From positions 151,806 to 215,805 of the forward strand of contig JBKJIQ010000040.1 of NCBI GenBank assembly GCA_046598395.1: a DNA stretch of 64,000 bases, written 5' to 3'. The notes below the pieces were generated by a model that saw nothing but the letters and a program-made list of their open reading frames with translations, did not search any database and had not been told where the DNA came from. Within the stretch, counting starts at the first letter, position 1; each line of letters opens with the position of its first letter. This document shows, in pieces, positions 15,743 through 24,269 of this stretch. The stretch comes from JAENVU01 sp046598395. Its GTDB lineage: Bacteria > Actinomycetota > Acidimicrobiia > IMCC26256 > JAENVU01. A program made the translations under genes and the position numbers.

Positions 15743-16402
15743 GTGCGTCTGATCGTGGCCGAATGTTCCGTGACCTATGAAGGCCGCCTCGGCGCGCGCC
15801 TCGCACCTGCCAACCGGTTGATCGTGCTCAAGGCCGACGGCTCGCTCGCCGTGCATTCCGATGCTCGGGCCTACAAGCCGCTCAACTGGATGAGCCCACC
15901 CTGCACAATCCGTGTGACGAACGAGACCATCACCGCGGAGAGCCCCAAGGGGGAGCGACTCGTCGTCGCGCTTCACGTTGTTCATCACGACCACACACTC
16001 GAACTCGGTGAGGAACCCGGCCTCGAGAAGGACGGTGAGGAAGCCGAGCTTCAAGCGCTGATCGAAATGCGGGTCCAATCCCTGCGCGACGACCTGACCC
16101 TCGTACGGCGCGAGTACCCCACCGATATCGGACCGATCGACTTCCTGTGTCGGGATGGCGACGGGCGGGCGGTCGCAGTGGAGGTGAAGCGAGTGGGAGA
16201 GATCGCCGGCGTCGATCAACTCATCCGATATCAAGAGCGCCTCGATCGCGACGCCCGCCTCGCGCCGACCCGTGGCATGTTCGTGGCGACTCGGATCAAG
16301 CCACAAGCGCGCGTCTACGCCGAGAGCCGCGGCATTGAATGTGTGGAGATCGACCTCGAGGACCTCCGCACCAACGACAATCCCCGTCTTCGACTGTTTT
16401 AA
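15743..16402 (+). CDS. nucS: Mismatch-specific endonuclease NucS (EndoMS)
   Basis: 219 aa from GTG 15743. NucS cleaves both strands at mismatches and replaces MutS/MutL in most actinomycetes and many archaea. The N-terminal DNA-binding domain has LIVLKADGSLAVHSD and NWMSPP. The C-terminal RecB-like nuclease domain has the catalytic pattern GPIDFLCRDGDGRAVAVEVKR (Asp, then Glu-x-Lys), near residues 131-152. The C-terminus ends NPRLRLF, resembling a clamp-binding motif, which fits the known need for the sliding clamp. Confidence 0.95.
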   Translation: MRLIVAECSVTYEGRLGARLAPANRLIVLKADGSLAVHSDARAYKPLNWMSPPCTIRVTNETITAESPKGERLVVALHVVHHDHTLELGEEPGLEKDGEEAELQALIEMRVQSLRDDLTLVRREYPTDIGPIDFLCRDGDGRAVAVEVKRVGEIAGVDQLIRYQERLDRDARLAPTRGMFVATRIKPQARVYAESRGIECVEIDLEDLRTNDNPRLRLF

Positions 16403-16428
16403 GACCCCTGCCCAGAAGGAGTACCGCC

Positions 16429-16920
16429 GTGTTGTACCCCCGCGCCCAGATCGACGCCACCATCACCCGCTACCTCGATCTGCGGCGTCGTATCGACGCC
16501 GGCGAGGAGCAGGGTTGGACGGGGATCGCCGATTTCTTCACCGACGATTGCGTGTATATCGATCCCGCATGGGGCCGGGTCGAAGGGATCGTGGCGCTGC
16601 GGGAGTTTCTCGACGAGTCGATGCGCGGACTCGAAGACTGGAAGTTCCCGGTGGAGTACACCGCGGTCGATGGGAACACGGTGGTCGTGAAATGGACCCA
16701 GGTCTCGCCGGGCACGCGCGAGGACGGCACGCCCTATCAGCAGTCGGGCTACTCCACGCTGGTCTACGCGGGCGACGGCAAGTTCTCGTATGAGGAAGAC
16801 CTCCTCAACATGACCCACGTGAACGAAGACCTCCGGGCCGCGCGCTGGCGCCCCGCGCCAGGTTTCGTGATGCCCCCCGCCAACCCGGACCGAACCTGGC
16901 AACGACCCCCCAACTCCTGA
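16429..16920 (+). CDS. SnoaL-like (NTF2-fold) protein
   Basis: 163 aa from GTG 16429, with AGAAGGAG upstream. It has the cone-shaped NTF2-like fold pattern: an N-terminal helix (IDATITRYLDLRRRID), WTGIADFFTDDCVYIDPAWG, a second helix (LREFLDESM), and strands through VVKWTQVSPGT. Such proteins are small-molecule isomerases, hydrolases or polyketide cyclases, or non-enzymatic. No catalytic pair can be assigned by eye. It is 26 bases downstream of nucS and converges on dnaB. Confidence 0.75.
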   Translation: MLYPRAQIDATITRYLDLRRRIDAGEEQGWTGIADFFTDDCVYIDPAWGRVEGIVALREFLDESMRGLEDWKFPVEYTAVDGNTVVVKWTQVSPGTREDGTPYQQSGYSTLVYAGDGKFSYEEDLLNMTHVNEDLRAARWRPAPGFVMPPANPDRTWQRPPNS

Positions 16921-16951
16921 GGTCGGGGCAGTACGCGTCACCATCGCGGAG

Positions 16952-16977
16952 CCCCGTTCCCGTACAAAGAAACGGGG
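16952..16977. terminator. Hairpin between the SnoaL-like gene and dnaB
   Basis: CCCCGTT (16952-16958) pairs with AACGGGG (16971-16977) around a 12-base loop, between two converging genes. A further copy of GAGCCCCGTTCC follows. It could serve transcription from both sides. Confidence 0.45.
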
Positions 16978-16989
16978 AGCCCCGTTCCT

Positions 16990-18360
16990 CTACGAAGAAT
17001 CTTGTGCCATGTTGGCGAACTTGACGATGTGATCGAGGAACGCCAGGCGGGCCACACCGGTGGGACCGTTCCGGTGTTTTGCGATGATGATCTCCGCGAC
17101 GCCGCGCTGCTCGGACTCCGGGTTGTACACGTCGTCGCGGTAGATCATGAGCACGACGTCGGCGTCCTGCTCGATCGAGCCCGACTCACGAAGGTCCGCC
17201 AGCATCGGCCGCTTGTCCTGGCGATACTCGAGCTGACGGTTGAGCTGGCTTCCCACCAACACCGGGCACTCCAACTCGCGGGCCAGGATCTTCAAACCCC
17301 GAGAGAGCTCTGACACCTCGACCTGACGGTTCTCCGACCGACGAGGGGAACTCATCAACTGGAGATAGTCGACCACCACCAGTCCGAGATCGCCATAGCG
17401 GGCCTTGATCCGACGAGCCTTGGCGCGCATCTCCATCACCGTGCAGTGCGGATTGTCGTCGAGGAACAGCGGTGCCTCGCCGAGATGGCTGATGGCGGGA
17501 TTCAACCGGCTCCAGTCGGCGTCGGTGAGGTTTCCGGTTTGCAGTTTGCGAGCATCGACGCGCGCTTCGGCCGACAACATGCGCTTCGTGAGCTCGACCG
17601 CTCCCATCTCCATCGAGAAGAACAGGACCGGGCGCCGACTCTCCATCGCCACGTTGGCCGCCGCGCCGAGCATGAACGCGGTCTTCCCCGCGCCGGGACG
17701 GGCCGCGAGAATGACGAGGTTCGACGGTTGGAGACCGAGGAGTTGTTGGTCGAGATCGATATACCCGGTGGGCACACCGGTAATCACACCGTCGTTGCCG
17801 TACATCTTCTCGAGTTGGTCCACGGTCTCGGTGACCGAGTCGAACAACCGCACCAAGGATTCAGAGATCCGTTTCTCCGCCACCTCGAAGACCATCGCCT
17901 CGGCGCGATCCACCGTCTCGGTGACATCGTCGGGCGCTCCGTACGCGCTCTCCGCGATCTCACCCGAGACCGTGATCAGACGACGGAGCAGCGCGAGATC
18001 ACCAACGATGCGCGCGTAGTGGCCCGCGTTCGCGGAGGCCGGGGTTGCGGCCTGAATCTGCAGCAGGAGGCCCTTACCCCCGAGCGCCTCGAGCAGATTG
18101 GCCCGGCGAAGCTCTTCGGCGACCGTGACGGGGTCGACGGGTTCGCCCTGCTCGTACAACGACCACACTGCATCGAAGATGTGACCGTGCGCGGGTTTGT
18201 AGAAATCACTCGCATCGACCCTCGCCTCGACCGCGGCGGTGATCGCGTCCCGGGAGATGAGCATTGCGCCGAGCAGCGACTCCTCGGCCTCCAGGTTATG
18301 CGGCGGTATTCGCCCGCTCGATACCGACGGCCGAACCGCCAGGTCACCTGTTTGTACCAC
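16990..18360 (-). CDS. dnaB: Replicative DNA helicase
   Basis: 456 aa, without an intein. The N-terminal domain has PPHNLEAEESLLGAML. The RecA-like motor has Walker A RPGAGKTAF near residues 220-228, FFSMEM, and Walker B LVVVDYLQLM. This hexamer unwinds the chromosome ahead of the replisome. The GTG start at 18360 follows GGAGAAGG. It is last in the block rpsF-ssb-rpsR-rplI-dnaB but has a 244-base leader with DnaA-box-like sequences, so it probably has its own promoter. Confidence 0.97.
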   Translation of the reverse strand: MVQTGDLAVRPSVSSGRIPPHNLEAEESLLGAMLISRDAITAAVEARVDASDFYKPAHGHIFDAVWSLYEQGEPVDPVTVAEELRRANLLEALGGKGLLLQIQAATPASANAGHYARIVGDLALLRRLITVSGEIAESAYGAPDDVTETVDRAEAMVFEVAEKRISESLVRLFDSVTETVDQLEKMYGNDGVITGVPTGYIDLDQQLLGLQPSNLVILAARPGAGKTAFMLGAAANVAMESRRPVLFFSMEMGAVELTKRMLSAEARVDARKLQTGNLTDADWSRLNPAISHLGEAPLFLDDNPHCTVMEMRAKARRIKARYGDLGLVVVDYLQLMSSPRRSENRQVEVSELSRGLKILARELECPVLVGSQLNRQLEYRQDKRPMLADLRESGSIEQDADVVLMIYRDDVYNPESEQRGVAEIIIAKHRNGPTGVARLAFLDHIVKFANMAQDSS

Positions 18361-18425
18361 GAGTTACCTTCTCCGCAGCCGTTGAATCCCGGGTCCATCC
18401 TCACATTGATCGCCTGTGGGGAGGA

Positions 18426-18501
18426 AGTGGATAACCCCATGAACTTGTGTGAATTACCTGGGGATAGAGGGGCTCCTTCATCCACAGGGGTGTGGATGAA
18501 G
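18426..18501. promoter_or_regulatory. DnaA-box-like cluster upstream of dnaB
   Basis: AGTGGATAA (18426-18434) differs from the DnaA box TGTGGATAA at one position. At 18476-18501 there is a perfect inverted repeat with 11-base arms (CTTCATCCACA / TGTGGATGAAG) and a GGGG spacer. Each arm contains TCATCCACA, one change from TTATCCACA. The cluster is 66-141 bases upstream of the dnaB start. The arms resemble boxes in oriC of this window (TCATCCACA at 45465). Confidence 0.5.
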
Positions 18502-18604
18502 TCCAGTGTGCACCCAGGGTGAGACACGAAATTTCTGGGTCCGCACAGCAATCGACCCGCCGCAGAACGGCGGGTCGAGCGCGCGTACCGAACGAGAGCG
18601 CCGG

Positions 18605-19054
18605 CTATTCGCTGGCCACAACCTCGACCATGACCGCAACCTTCACAGTCGCGTGCAGACTGACCTGCACCTCAGCCGGGCCGAGGGCCTTGAGCGGCTC
18701 ATCGAGGGTGATCTTGCGCCGGTCGATCTCCACTCCGGTGGCCGCCGCGATCGCAACCGCGATATCGGCCGCCGTGACCGAACCGAACAACTTGCCCGCC
18801 TCGCCCGCTCGCGCGGGAACGGGGACGGCAGCTGCGGTGAGCTTCAGCGCGATGGTCTGGGCCGCATCGCGCTCGCGTGAATCGCGAACCTCACGGCTGC
18901 GGCGCATGGACGCGGCCTGCTTCTCCGCACCCTTGGTTGCAAACATCGCGAGCCCGCGCGGCACCAAGTAATTCCGCGCGTAGCCGGGGGCCACCTCCAA
19001 GAGGTCGCCCTTCTTTCCCAGTTTGTCGACGTCAGAACGCAGGACGATTTTCAT
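18605..19054 (-). CDS. rplI: 50S ribosomal protein L9 (bL9)
   Basis: 149 aa. The N-terminal domain MKIVLRSDVDKLGKKGDLLEVAPGYARNYLVPRGLA carries the bL9 signature. It is joined by a long helix (EKQAASMRRSREVRD) to a C-terminal domain ending VKVAVMVEVVASE. Length is normal. The ATG overlaps the rpsR stop as ATGA. Confidence 0.98.
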   Translation of the reverse strand: MKIVLRSDVDKLGKKGDLLEVAPGYARNYLVPRGLAMFATKGAEKQAASMRRSREVRDSRERDAAQTIALKLTAAAVPVPARAGEAGKLFGSVTAADIAVAIAAATGVEIDRRKITLDEPLKALGPAEVQVSLHATVKVAVMVEVVASE

Positions 19055-19557
19055 TCGCTGTCCTCCGCACCACCGGCGCTGACCTCGACGGCTTCCGAGG
19101 CCACCGGTGCGGACTCGACTGCACCCGTGTCACCGTCGTTCGCGTCGAGGGTGACACCCTCGGGCAACTCGTTCTCGTTCTCATTCTCGCCTTCGACCGC
19201 GGTGGGCGGCGGGGCGTCCGGCGTGGGCATCGGCGCAGTCGGGTCCAACCGATCACGATCGCGACGGCCACCGCGGCTGCGCTGGGTGACCTGGCGCACG
19301 CTGTACGGCAGCAGCGCCATCTCTCGGGCCAGGCGAATCGCCTTGGCCACCTCACGTTGCTGCTGGGTGCTGTTGCCCGTGACCCGACGAGCCCGGATCT
19401 TGGCGCGCTCGGACATGAACCGGCGAAGCAGGTTCACGTCCTTGTAGTCGACCCACTCGATCTTGTCCTGGGTCAGGATCGACACCTTCTTCTTCTGAAC
19501 CCGACGTCGATCTTTCTCGGGGCTCTTGCGCCGCTGTTGTTCCCGGTCTCGTGCCAT
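19051..19557 (-). CDS. rpsR: 30S ribosomal protein S18 (bS18) with long acidic C-terminal tail
   Basis: 168 aa, about twice the usual 75-90. Residues 1-86 are a normal bS18, ending VNLLRRFMSERAKIRARRVTG...MALLPYS; it binds bS6 in the platform of the small subunit. The usual Cys zinc ligands are absent (C-minus form). Residues 87-168 are an extra tail: first basic (RSRGGRRDRDR), then Pro-rich, then strongly acidic (EGENENENELPEG...GGAEDSE). The frame continues to a stop that overlaps the rplI start, so it is not a sequencing slip at the junction. Confidence 0.93.
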   Translation of the reverse strand: MARDREQQRRKSPEKDRRRVQKKKVSILTQDKIEWVDYKDVNLLRRFMSERAKIRARRVTGNSTQQQREVAKAIRLAREMALLPYSVRQVTQRSRGGRRDRDRLDPTAPMPTPDAPPPTAVEGENENENELPEGVTLDANDGDTGAVESAPVASEAVEVSAGGAEDSE

Positions 19558-19578
19558 CGTTCTCTCGTTCCTCAGGCC

Positions 19579-20115
19579 CTAGAAGGGCTCTTCGTCGTAG
19601 CCGTGCTCGCCGCCGCCGCTTGGCGTGGGAGCACCACTCGTTGCTGCACCATCTGAACCACCGGAGGATCCTCCGCCCGGAGCATTTGATCCCCCGCTGG
19701 GACGGCCGCCGCCACCGCCGTAGTCGCCGCCACCCCCGCCTCCGCCGCCACTGCGACGCTCGGAGCGCTTCACCTCGGCCGTCGCCCAGCGCAGGCTGGG
19801 ACCAATCTCGTCCGCCACGATCTCGACCACGCTCTTCTTCTCGCCCTGATCAGTGTCGTACGAGCGTTGCTCGAGGCGACCCTGGACGATGATGCGCGTG
19901 CCCTTGGCCAAGGTGTCGGAAATGTTCTCTGCCATATCGCCCCAGGCCACGATGTTGAAGAAGCTGGTGCGCTCTTCCCACTCGTTGGTCTGGCGGTTCT
20001 GCCAGCGCCGACTCACGGCTACGCCCAAACTTGCTTTGGCCTGTCCGGATGCGGTGTACCGGATCTCGGGGTCCCGGGTGAGGTTCCCCACAATGGTGAT
20101 CGTGTTATCTGCCAT
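19579..20115 (-). CDS. ssb: Single-stranded DNA-binding protein
   Basis: 178 aa from ATG 20115 (MADNTITIVGNLTRDPE), with GGGAG eight bases upstream. An OB fold covers residues 1-110. A Gly-rich, flexible linker follows (runs of Gly with Ser/Arg). The C-terminal tip is DEEPF, the partner-binding acidic peptide. It lies between rpsF and rpsR, as in many bacteria. Confidence 0.97.
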   Translation of the reverse strand: MADNTITIVGNLTRDPEIRYTASGQAKASLGVAVSRRWQNRQTNEWEERTSFFNIVAWGDMAENISDTLAKGTRIIVQGRLEQRSYDTDQGEKKSVVEIVADEIGPSLRWATAEVKRSERRSGGGGGGGGDYGGGGGRPSGGSNAPGGGSSGGSDGAATSGAPTPSGGGEHGYDEEPF

Positions 20116-20202
20116 GGTCATGTCTCCCAATGCCGCGGATGCGGCGGTTCTTCGTCGTTGCCGGGTTCGATTGCTCGCAGGCGACGACTTCCGTGCTGAT
20201 CC

Positions 20203-20583
20203 CTAGTCTTCGTCGTCGTCACGGTTCTCGCGCGCAGTTGCCGCGAGGACCGCTTCATCGACGATGTCCGGCGTTCCACCGATCTTGCCGTAGACCTGCT
20301 CGGGGATGCGAAGGATCTTGTGACGGATGACGTCGTCAGAAAGGGAGAGCGACCGGTTCAACTCGTCCATCGCGACGGGCTCGGCCTTCGCCTGCATGAC
20401 GACGTAGAAGCCTTCGAAGCGATGCTTCACTTCGTAGGCGAGCCGACGCTTGCCCCACCAGTCGATTGCGCCGCGCACGGCACCCTTGGACTCGATCAGA
20501 ACGAGCGACCGTTCGACAGCAGACCGGATGGTCTCCTCTTCCAGGTCCGCGTCAAAGATAACCATGACCTCGTACGGCCTCAT
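20203..20583 (-). CDS. rpsF: 30S ribosomal protein S6 (bS6)
   Basis: 126 aa from ATG 20583 (MRPYEVMVIFDADLEEE), with GGAGG upstream. Typical bS6 features are WWGKRRLAYEVKHRFEGFYV and the helix LNRSLSLSDDVIRHKILR. A tail of about 30 residues ends in acidic RENRDDDED. It heads the operon rpsF-ssb-rpsR-rplI. Confidence 0.97.
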   Translation of the reverse strand: MRPYEVMVIFDADLEEETIRSAVERSLVLIESKGAVRGAIDWWGKRRLAYEVKHRFEGFYVVMQAKAEPVAMDELNRSLSLSDDVIRHKILRIPEQVYGKIGGTPDIVDEAVLAATARENRDDDED

Positions 20584-20774
20584 GGCCGATACCTCCTTCG
20601 GACCGCAGCCGACCTCTCGGCCACTGCGGGCCCCCGAGTTCGGCACTGCCCGGAGATTCCGGGCGACCGCTAAGGGGCAGGGCGGACATGGAGGAGCGCT
20701 CAGGACTCTGAGAACTCTTCCGTGAAGCGGGCCAAGCTACCAGAGCCGACCCGTGGGGACCTATCGAGGAGACC
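20584..20774 (-). promoter_or_regulatory. Leader region of the rpsF operon
   Basis: 191 bases upstream of rpsF without a gene. It contains a small hairpin (GCCCGG-aatct-CCGGGC, near 20654-20670) and a possible -10 (TAGCTT on the minus strand, near 20734). Leaders at this place in other bacteria bind the S6:S18 complex for feedback. The known motif cannot be confirmed by eye. Confidence 0.4.
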
Positions 20775-21692
20775 TTACCCGGGGGGTGTGACACTCATCC
20801 CGGGCGCGTCCACCGTGACGTCCACGGTGTAGAGATCCATGGCCTCATTCAGCTGATCCGTCATGTGATACGTCTCGTCGCTCGACGGGAATCGTCCCTC
20901 TCGAACATCTTCGACGAAACGGCTCACCGCTTCGGTGGCCTCGGCACCCAGCTCCGCGTACCGACGGACGAACCGCGGCCGAATCCGGTCTTCGAAACCC
21001 AGGAGGTCGTGATACACGAGCACCTGACCATCACAATGACGGCCGGCGCCAATACCGATCGTCGGCACATCCACCGCGTCGGTCACCATTCGGGCCACAC
21101 CGTCGGGCACACATTCGAGCACGATCCCGAAACATCCAGCCTCCGCCAGCGCCACGGCGTCGTCCACGATTCGGCGTGCTGCGTCGAGCTGCTTGCCCTG
21201 CACCTTGAACCCACCGATCGCGTGGATCGACTGAGGGGTGAGCCCAAGGTGACCCATCACGGGGATCTCGGCATCGAGGATCGCGTTGATGGCATCGAGG
21301 CGCTTGCGCCCGCCCTCGAGCTTCACTGCGCCCGCGCCGGCACGAATCAGCGTGGCGGCATTGCACACCGTCTCCTCGCGTGACACGTGGTAGCTCATCC
21401 ATGGCAGGTCACCCACAATCAACGCGTGCGGCTTGGTGCGAGCCACCGCTCCCACGTGGTGGGCCATGTCTGCGGTCGTGACCTGCAGGGTGTCGTCGTA
21501 ACCGAGCACGACCATCGCCAGCGTGTCGCCGACGAGGATCATGTCGACACCGGCGCCGTCCACCACGCGTGCACTCGGCGCGTCGTAGGCAGTGACCATC
21601 ACGAGCGGTGTGGCGCCACCTTTTGCCGCGACGATGTCGGGCGCGGTGAGCGAACGCGAACTGGGACGTGACGTAGGCGTAGGGGCCGTCAT
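20775..21692 (-). CDS. panB: 3-methyl-2-oxobutanoate hydroxymethyltransferase
   Basis: 305 aa from ATG 21692, with GGAGG upstream. It catalyses the first step of pantothenate synthesis, transferring a hydroxymethyl group from methylene-THF to alpha-ketoisovalerate. Family motifs are VMVTAYDAPSARVVDGAG, VGDTLAMVVLGYDDTL with metal-binding Asp, GAVKLEGG, and the VMGHLGLTPQS segment. Other pantothenate genes are not nearby. Confidence 0.97.
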   Translation of the reverse strand: MTAPTPTSRPSSRSLTAPDIVAAKGGATPLVMVTAYDAPSARVVDGAGVDMILVGDTLAMVVLGYDDTLQVTTADMAHHVGAVARTKPHALIVGDLPWMSYHVSREETVCNAATLIRAGAGAVKLEGGRKRLDAINAILDAEIPVMGHLGLTPQSIHAIGGFKVQGKQLDAARRIVDDAVALAEAGCFGIVLECVPDGVARMVTDAVDVPTIGIGAGRHCDGQVLVYHDLLGFEDRIRPRFVRRYAELGAEATEAVSRFVEDVREGRFPSSDETYHMTDQLNEAMDLYTVDVTVDAPGMSVTPPG

Positions 21693-21779
21693 CTCGAAAC
21701 CTCCACCGTCCAGGGCACACACGGCTCCCGGCAGTACGAGAAGCTTATGCCCGTTCCACCATGCCTGCGCCAGCCCGGG

Positions 21780-22139
21780 TTACGAACTCTTGCCGTGGAG
21801 TTCGCGGCGGCCGAGATGGTTCCAGCGGCAGTCGGTACACACCTCGACCACGTAGCAATCGAACTCGTCGTGCTTCTGGGCAAGTTTGTCGAGCTCGCCG
21901 GGCTGGGAAATACACCGGCCGTTCGCAGCGCGCAGCCGGTCGCCATAGACGTACAGCACGTGGAAGAGGTCCTTGCCCTTGCAGACCGGACACCGCTTCC
22001 CAACCGGCTCACCAACGTTGCGTGCTGCTCGGAGCAGCTCCGGGTGCGCATCGCAGACGTCGTGGCGGCTGACTCGGCCCAGCTTGAGATCCCGCAGGAC
22101 GGCCCGGCGGGCAAGCTCGTAGTCGGTGCCTCTGACCAC
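21780..22139 (-). CDS. DUF5318 zinc-ribbon-like protein
   Basis: 119 aa from GTG 22139. A pair of Cys motifs, CPVC near residue 53 and CTDC near 104, probably bind zinc. ARRAVLRDLKLGRVSRHDVCDAHPELLRAA forms an N-terminal helical part. The family is small, restricted to actinomycetes as far as I know, and of unknown role. A longer upstream frame overlaps the divergent methyltransferase gene and is unlikely to be coding. Confidence 0.8.
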   Translation of the reverse strand: MVRGTDYELARRAVLRDLKLGRVSRHDVCDAHPELLRAARNVGEPVGKRCPVCKGKDLFHVLYVYGDRLRAANGRCISQPGELDKLAQKHDEFDCYVVEVCTDCRWNHLGRRELHGKSS

Positions 22140-22197
22140 GCCGGTGAGTGTAGGAGAGCGCCGACCCCGCCGGGAACCCGCAACTAGGGTCCGATTG

Positions 22198-22818
22198 ATG
22201 GGTGACGTCTTTGCGTTGGCACGGTTGTTGGGTGATGTGCGCGGCAAGCGAGTCGTGGAACTCGGTTGTGGTCAGGGCTCCCGCATCGTCGAGCTCGCCC
22301 GGGCGGGGGCATCGGTCATCACGGTGGACCCCTCAGCCGACGCAGTGCACGCCGCTCGGCGCCTCGCCGAGCACGCCGAGGTGCGCATCGAGGTGCACAC
22401 GGGTGACTTCGCCGACCTCGCGTTTCTTCGGGGTGATTCCGTCGACGTTGCCTTCGCTGATGGCACCCTCGCCGGTCTCGCGGATCTAAGTCGCGTCTTC
22501 CGTCAGGTCCAGCGGGTCCTGCGCGCGGGCGCGTGGTTCGCATTCTCACTACCGCATCCAGTTTCGCTGTGTGTGGACGCCGCGCGTGAACCCGAGGGTT
22601 CGCTGCCACTGGCCCGGCCCTTCATCGGTCGCTCCTATTTCGATTCGGAGCCCGTGGACGGAAAGTTCCCCCACCCGATCGCGGAGGTGTTCGCCGCCCT
22701 CAGCCGTGTGGGGTTTCGGGTGGACACCATCCTTGAACCCGAGCCCGCGGCCGGCGTTCGCGGCCACGCGCTGATACCCGACACGATTATCTGGCGCGCT
22801 CGCAAGATCGGCAGCTAG
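22198..22818 (+). CDS. SAM-dependent methyltransferase (class I)
   Basis: 206 aa from ATG 22198. The nucleotide-binding motif I is VVELGCGQGSRIVELA, followed by VITVDPSADAV (motif II acidic residue) and GDSVDVAFADGTLAG. The rest follows the methyltransferase_11/25 pattern with a substrate cap around PHPVSLCVD. Target unknown. It diverges from the DUF5318 gene and converges on the CCA-adding enzyme gene with a 3-base gap. Confidence 0.85.
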   Translation: MGDVFALARLLGDVRGKRVVELGCGQGSRIVELARAGASVITVDPSADAVHAARRLAEHAEVRIEVHTGDFADLAFLRGDSVDVAFADGTLAGLADLSRVFRQVQRVLRAGAWFAFSLPHPVSLCVDAAREPEGSLPLARPFIGRSYFDSEPVDGKFPHPIAEVFAALSRVGFRVDTILEPEPAAGVRGHALIPDTIIWRARKIGS

Positions 22819-22821
22819 CCG

Positions 22822-24201
22822 TCAAGCCCTGAGGTCGGCCCAGGCCTTCAGGCGTTCGTAGGCCACCGCTTCCTCCATCGGGCCCTCGTCGAGGCGCAGT
22901 TCGAGCAAGAAGTCGAGCGCCTCACCCACCACGCGGCCGGGACCAACCCCGAGGAACTCCATCACCTGACGGCCATCGAGCGACGGCCGGATCGCGCGCA
23001 ACTCTTCCTGGGCGGCGAGCACCTCGATCCGCTCCTCGAGATCGTCCATCCGGCGTCCCAGCACCCGAGCCTTGCGCTCATTGCGCGTGGTGCAGTCGCA
23101 GCGCTGGAGCTCGTTCAGGGTCTCCAACAGATGGCCGGCGTCACGCACATACCGGCGCACGGCAGCATCGGTCCAACCCATCGCGTAGGTATGGATCCGC
23201 AGGTGCAGATACACCAGCTGCGACACATCGTTGATGACTTCGGTGGGGTACTTCAACGCCGTGAGCCGGGCCCGCGCCATTCGTTCACCTACCACCTCGT
23301 GATGATGAAAGGTGGCGCGCCCGCGCTCGAACGAACGCGTCTTGGGCTTGCCGACGTCGTGCATCAGCGCCGCCAGCCGCAGCACGAGGTCCGGGCTGGT
23401 CTTGGCCACCACAGCAATCGTGTGGGCCAACACGTCCTTGTGGTGATGGATCGGGTCTTGTTCGAGTTCCATCTCGTTGAGTTCGGGAAGGAATTCGTCG
23501 CCCAAGTGGGTCGAGGCGAGAAACCACAGTCCCGCCGACGGATCTGCAACGAGCAACAACTTGGAAAGTTCATCGCGGATCCGTTCGACGCTCACGATCG
23601 CGAGCCGGCCGCGCAGTTCCTCGACGGCTCTGACAAGTTCGGGCTCGGGGGCGAAACCGAATCGCGCGATGAACCGCGCCGCCCGTAGCATCCGCAGCGG
23701 ATCGTCGTTGAACGAGATCGCGGCAGATTGCGGCGTCCGCAGCGAGCCGCGCGCCAGGTCGACCGCGCCGTCGAAGGGATCAACGAGCAGCGCATCCGGC
23801 AGCCGCAACGCCATCGCGTTGACGGTGAAATCGCGACGCGCCAGATCTCCTTCGATCGTGTCGCCAAACTCGACCTCGGGCTTGCGGCTCTCCGGCTCAT
23901 AGCCATCGACGCGATAGGTGGTCACCTCACACGGCACGCCACCGATCTGCGCACCCACCGTCCCGAAACGCTTGCCCTGTAACCAGACGTAGTCCGCGAT
24001 CGGTGCCAGCACGGTCTCGATCCGATCCGGCCGCGCGTCGGTGGCGAAGTCGAAATCGGTGGGCGTGGTGTCGATCAACGCGTCCCGAACGCTGCCGCCG
24101 ACGAGATAGCACTCATGGCCGGCGTCCACGAGGGCGCGCGCCACGCGTTGTACGGGAGCATCGGGCGCGAGCAAGGGTGCCAACCGCGGTGGAACAGTCA
24201 C
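22822..24201 (-). CDS. cca: CCA tRNA nucleotidyltransferase with HD domain
   Basis: 459 aa from GTG 24201. The class II nucleotidyltransferase head has YLVGGSVRDALI and TDFDFATDARP with the catalytic acidic pair, then RRDFTVNAMAL. The neck follows with FNDDPLRMLRAARF. The C-terminal HD domain has LAALMHDVGKPKTR. It adds or repairs the 3' CCA of tRNAs. Of the three tRNAs in this window only tRNA-Gly encodes its CCA, so the cell needs the activity. Position near the GNAT/DUF6049/murJ block matches mycobacterial pcnA. Confidence 0.95.
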   Translation of the reverse strand: MTVPPRLAPLLAPDAPVQRVARALVDAGHECYLVGGSVRDALIDTTPTDFDFATDARPDRIETVLAPIADYVWLQGKRFGTVGAQIGGVPCEVTTYRVDGYEPESRKPEVEFGDTIEGDLARRDFTVNAMALRLPDALLVDPFDGAVDLARGSLRTPQSAAISFNDDPLRMLRAARFIARFGFAPEPELVRAVEELRGRLAIVSVERIRDELSKLLLVADPSAGLWFLASTHLGDEFLPELNEMELEQDPIHHHKDVLAHTIAVVAKTSPDLVLRLAALMHDVGKPKTRSFERGRATFHHHEVVGERMARARLTALKYPTEVINDVSQLVYLHLRIHTYAMGWTDAAVRRYVRDAGHLLETLNELQRCDCTTRNERKARVLGRRMDDLEERIEVLAAQEELRAIRPSLDGRQVMEFLGVGPGRVVGEALDFLLELRLDEGPMEEAVAYERLKAWADLRA

Positions 24202-24269
24202 ACCGTCATTGTGGCCCGGGTCGTCGCGCGAACGACGACCCAAAGCGCGCGCCGGTCGCGCCGACGCGG

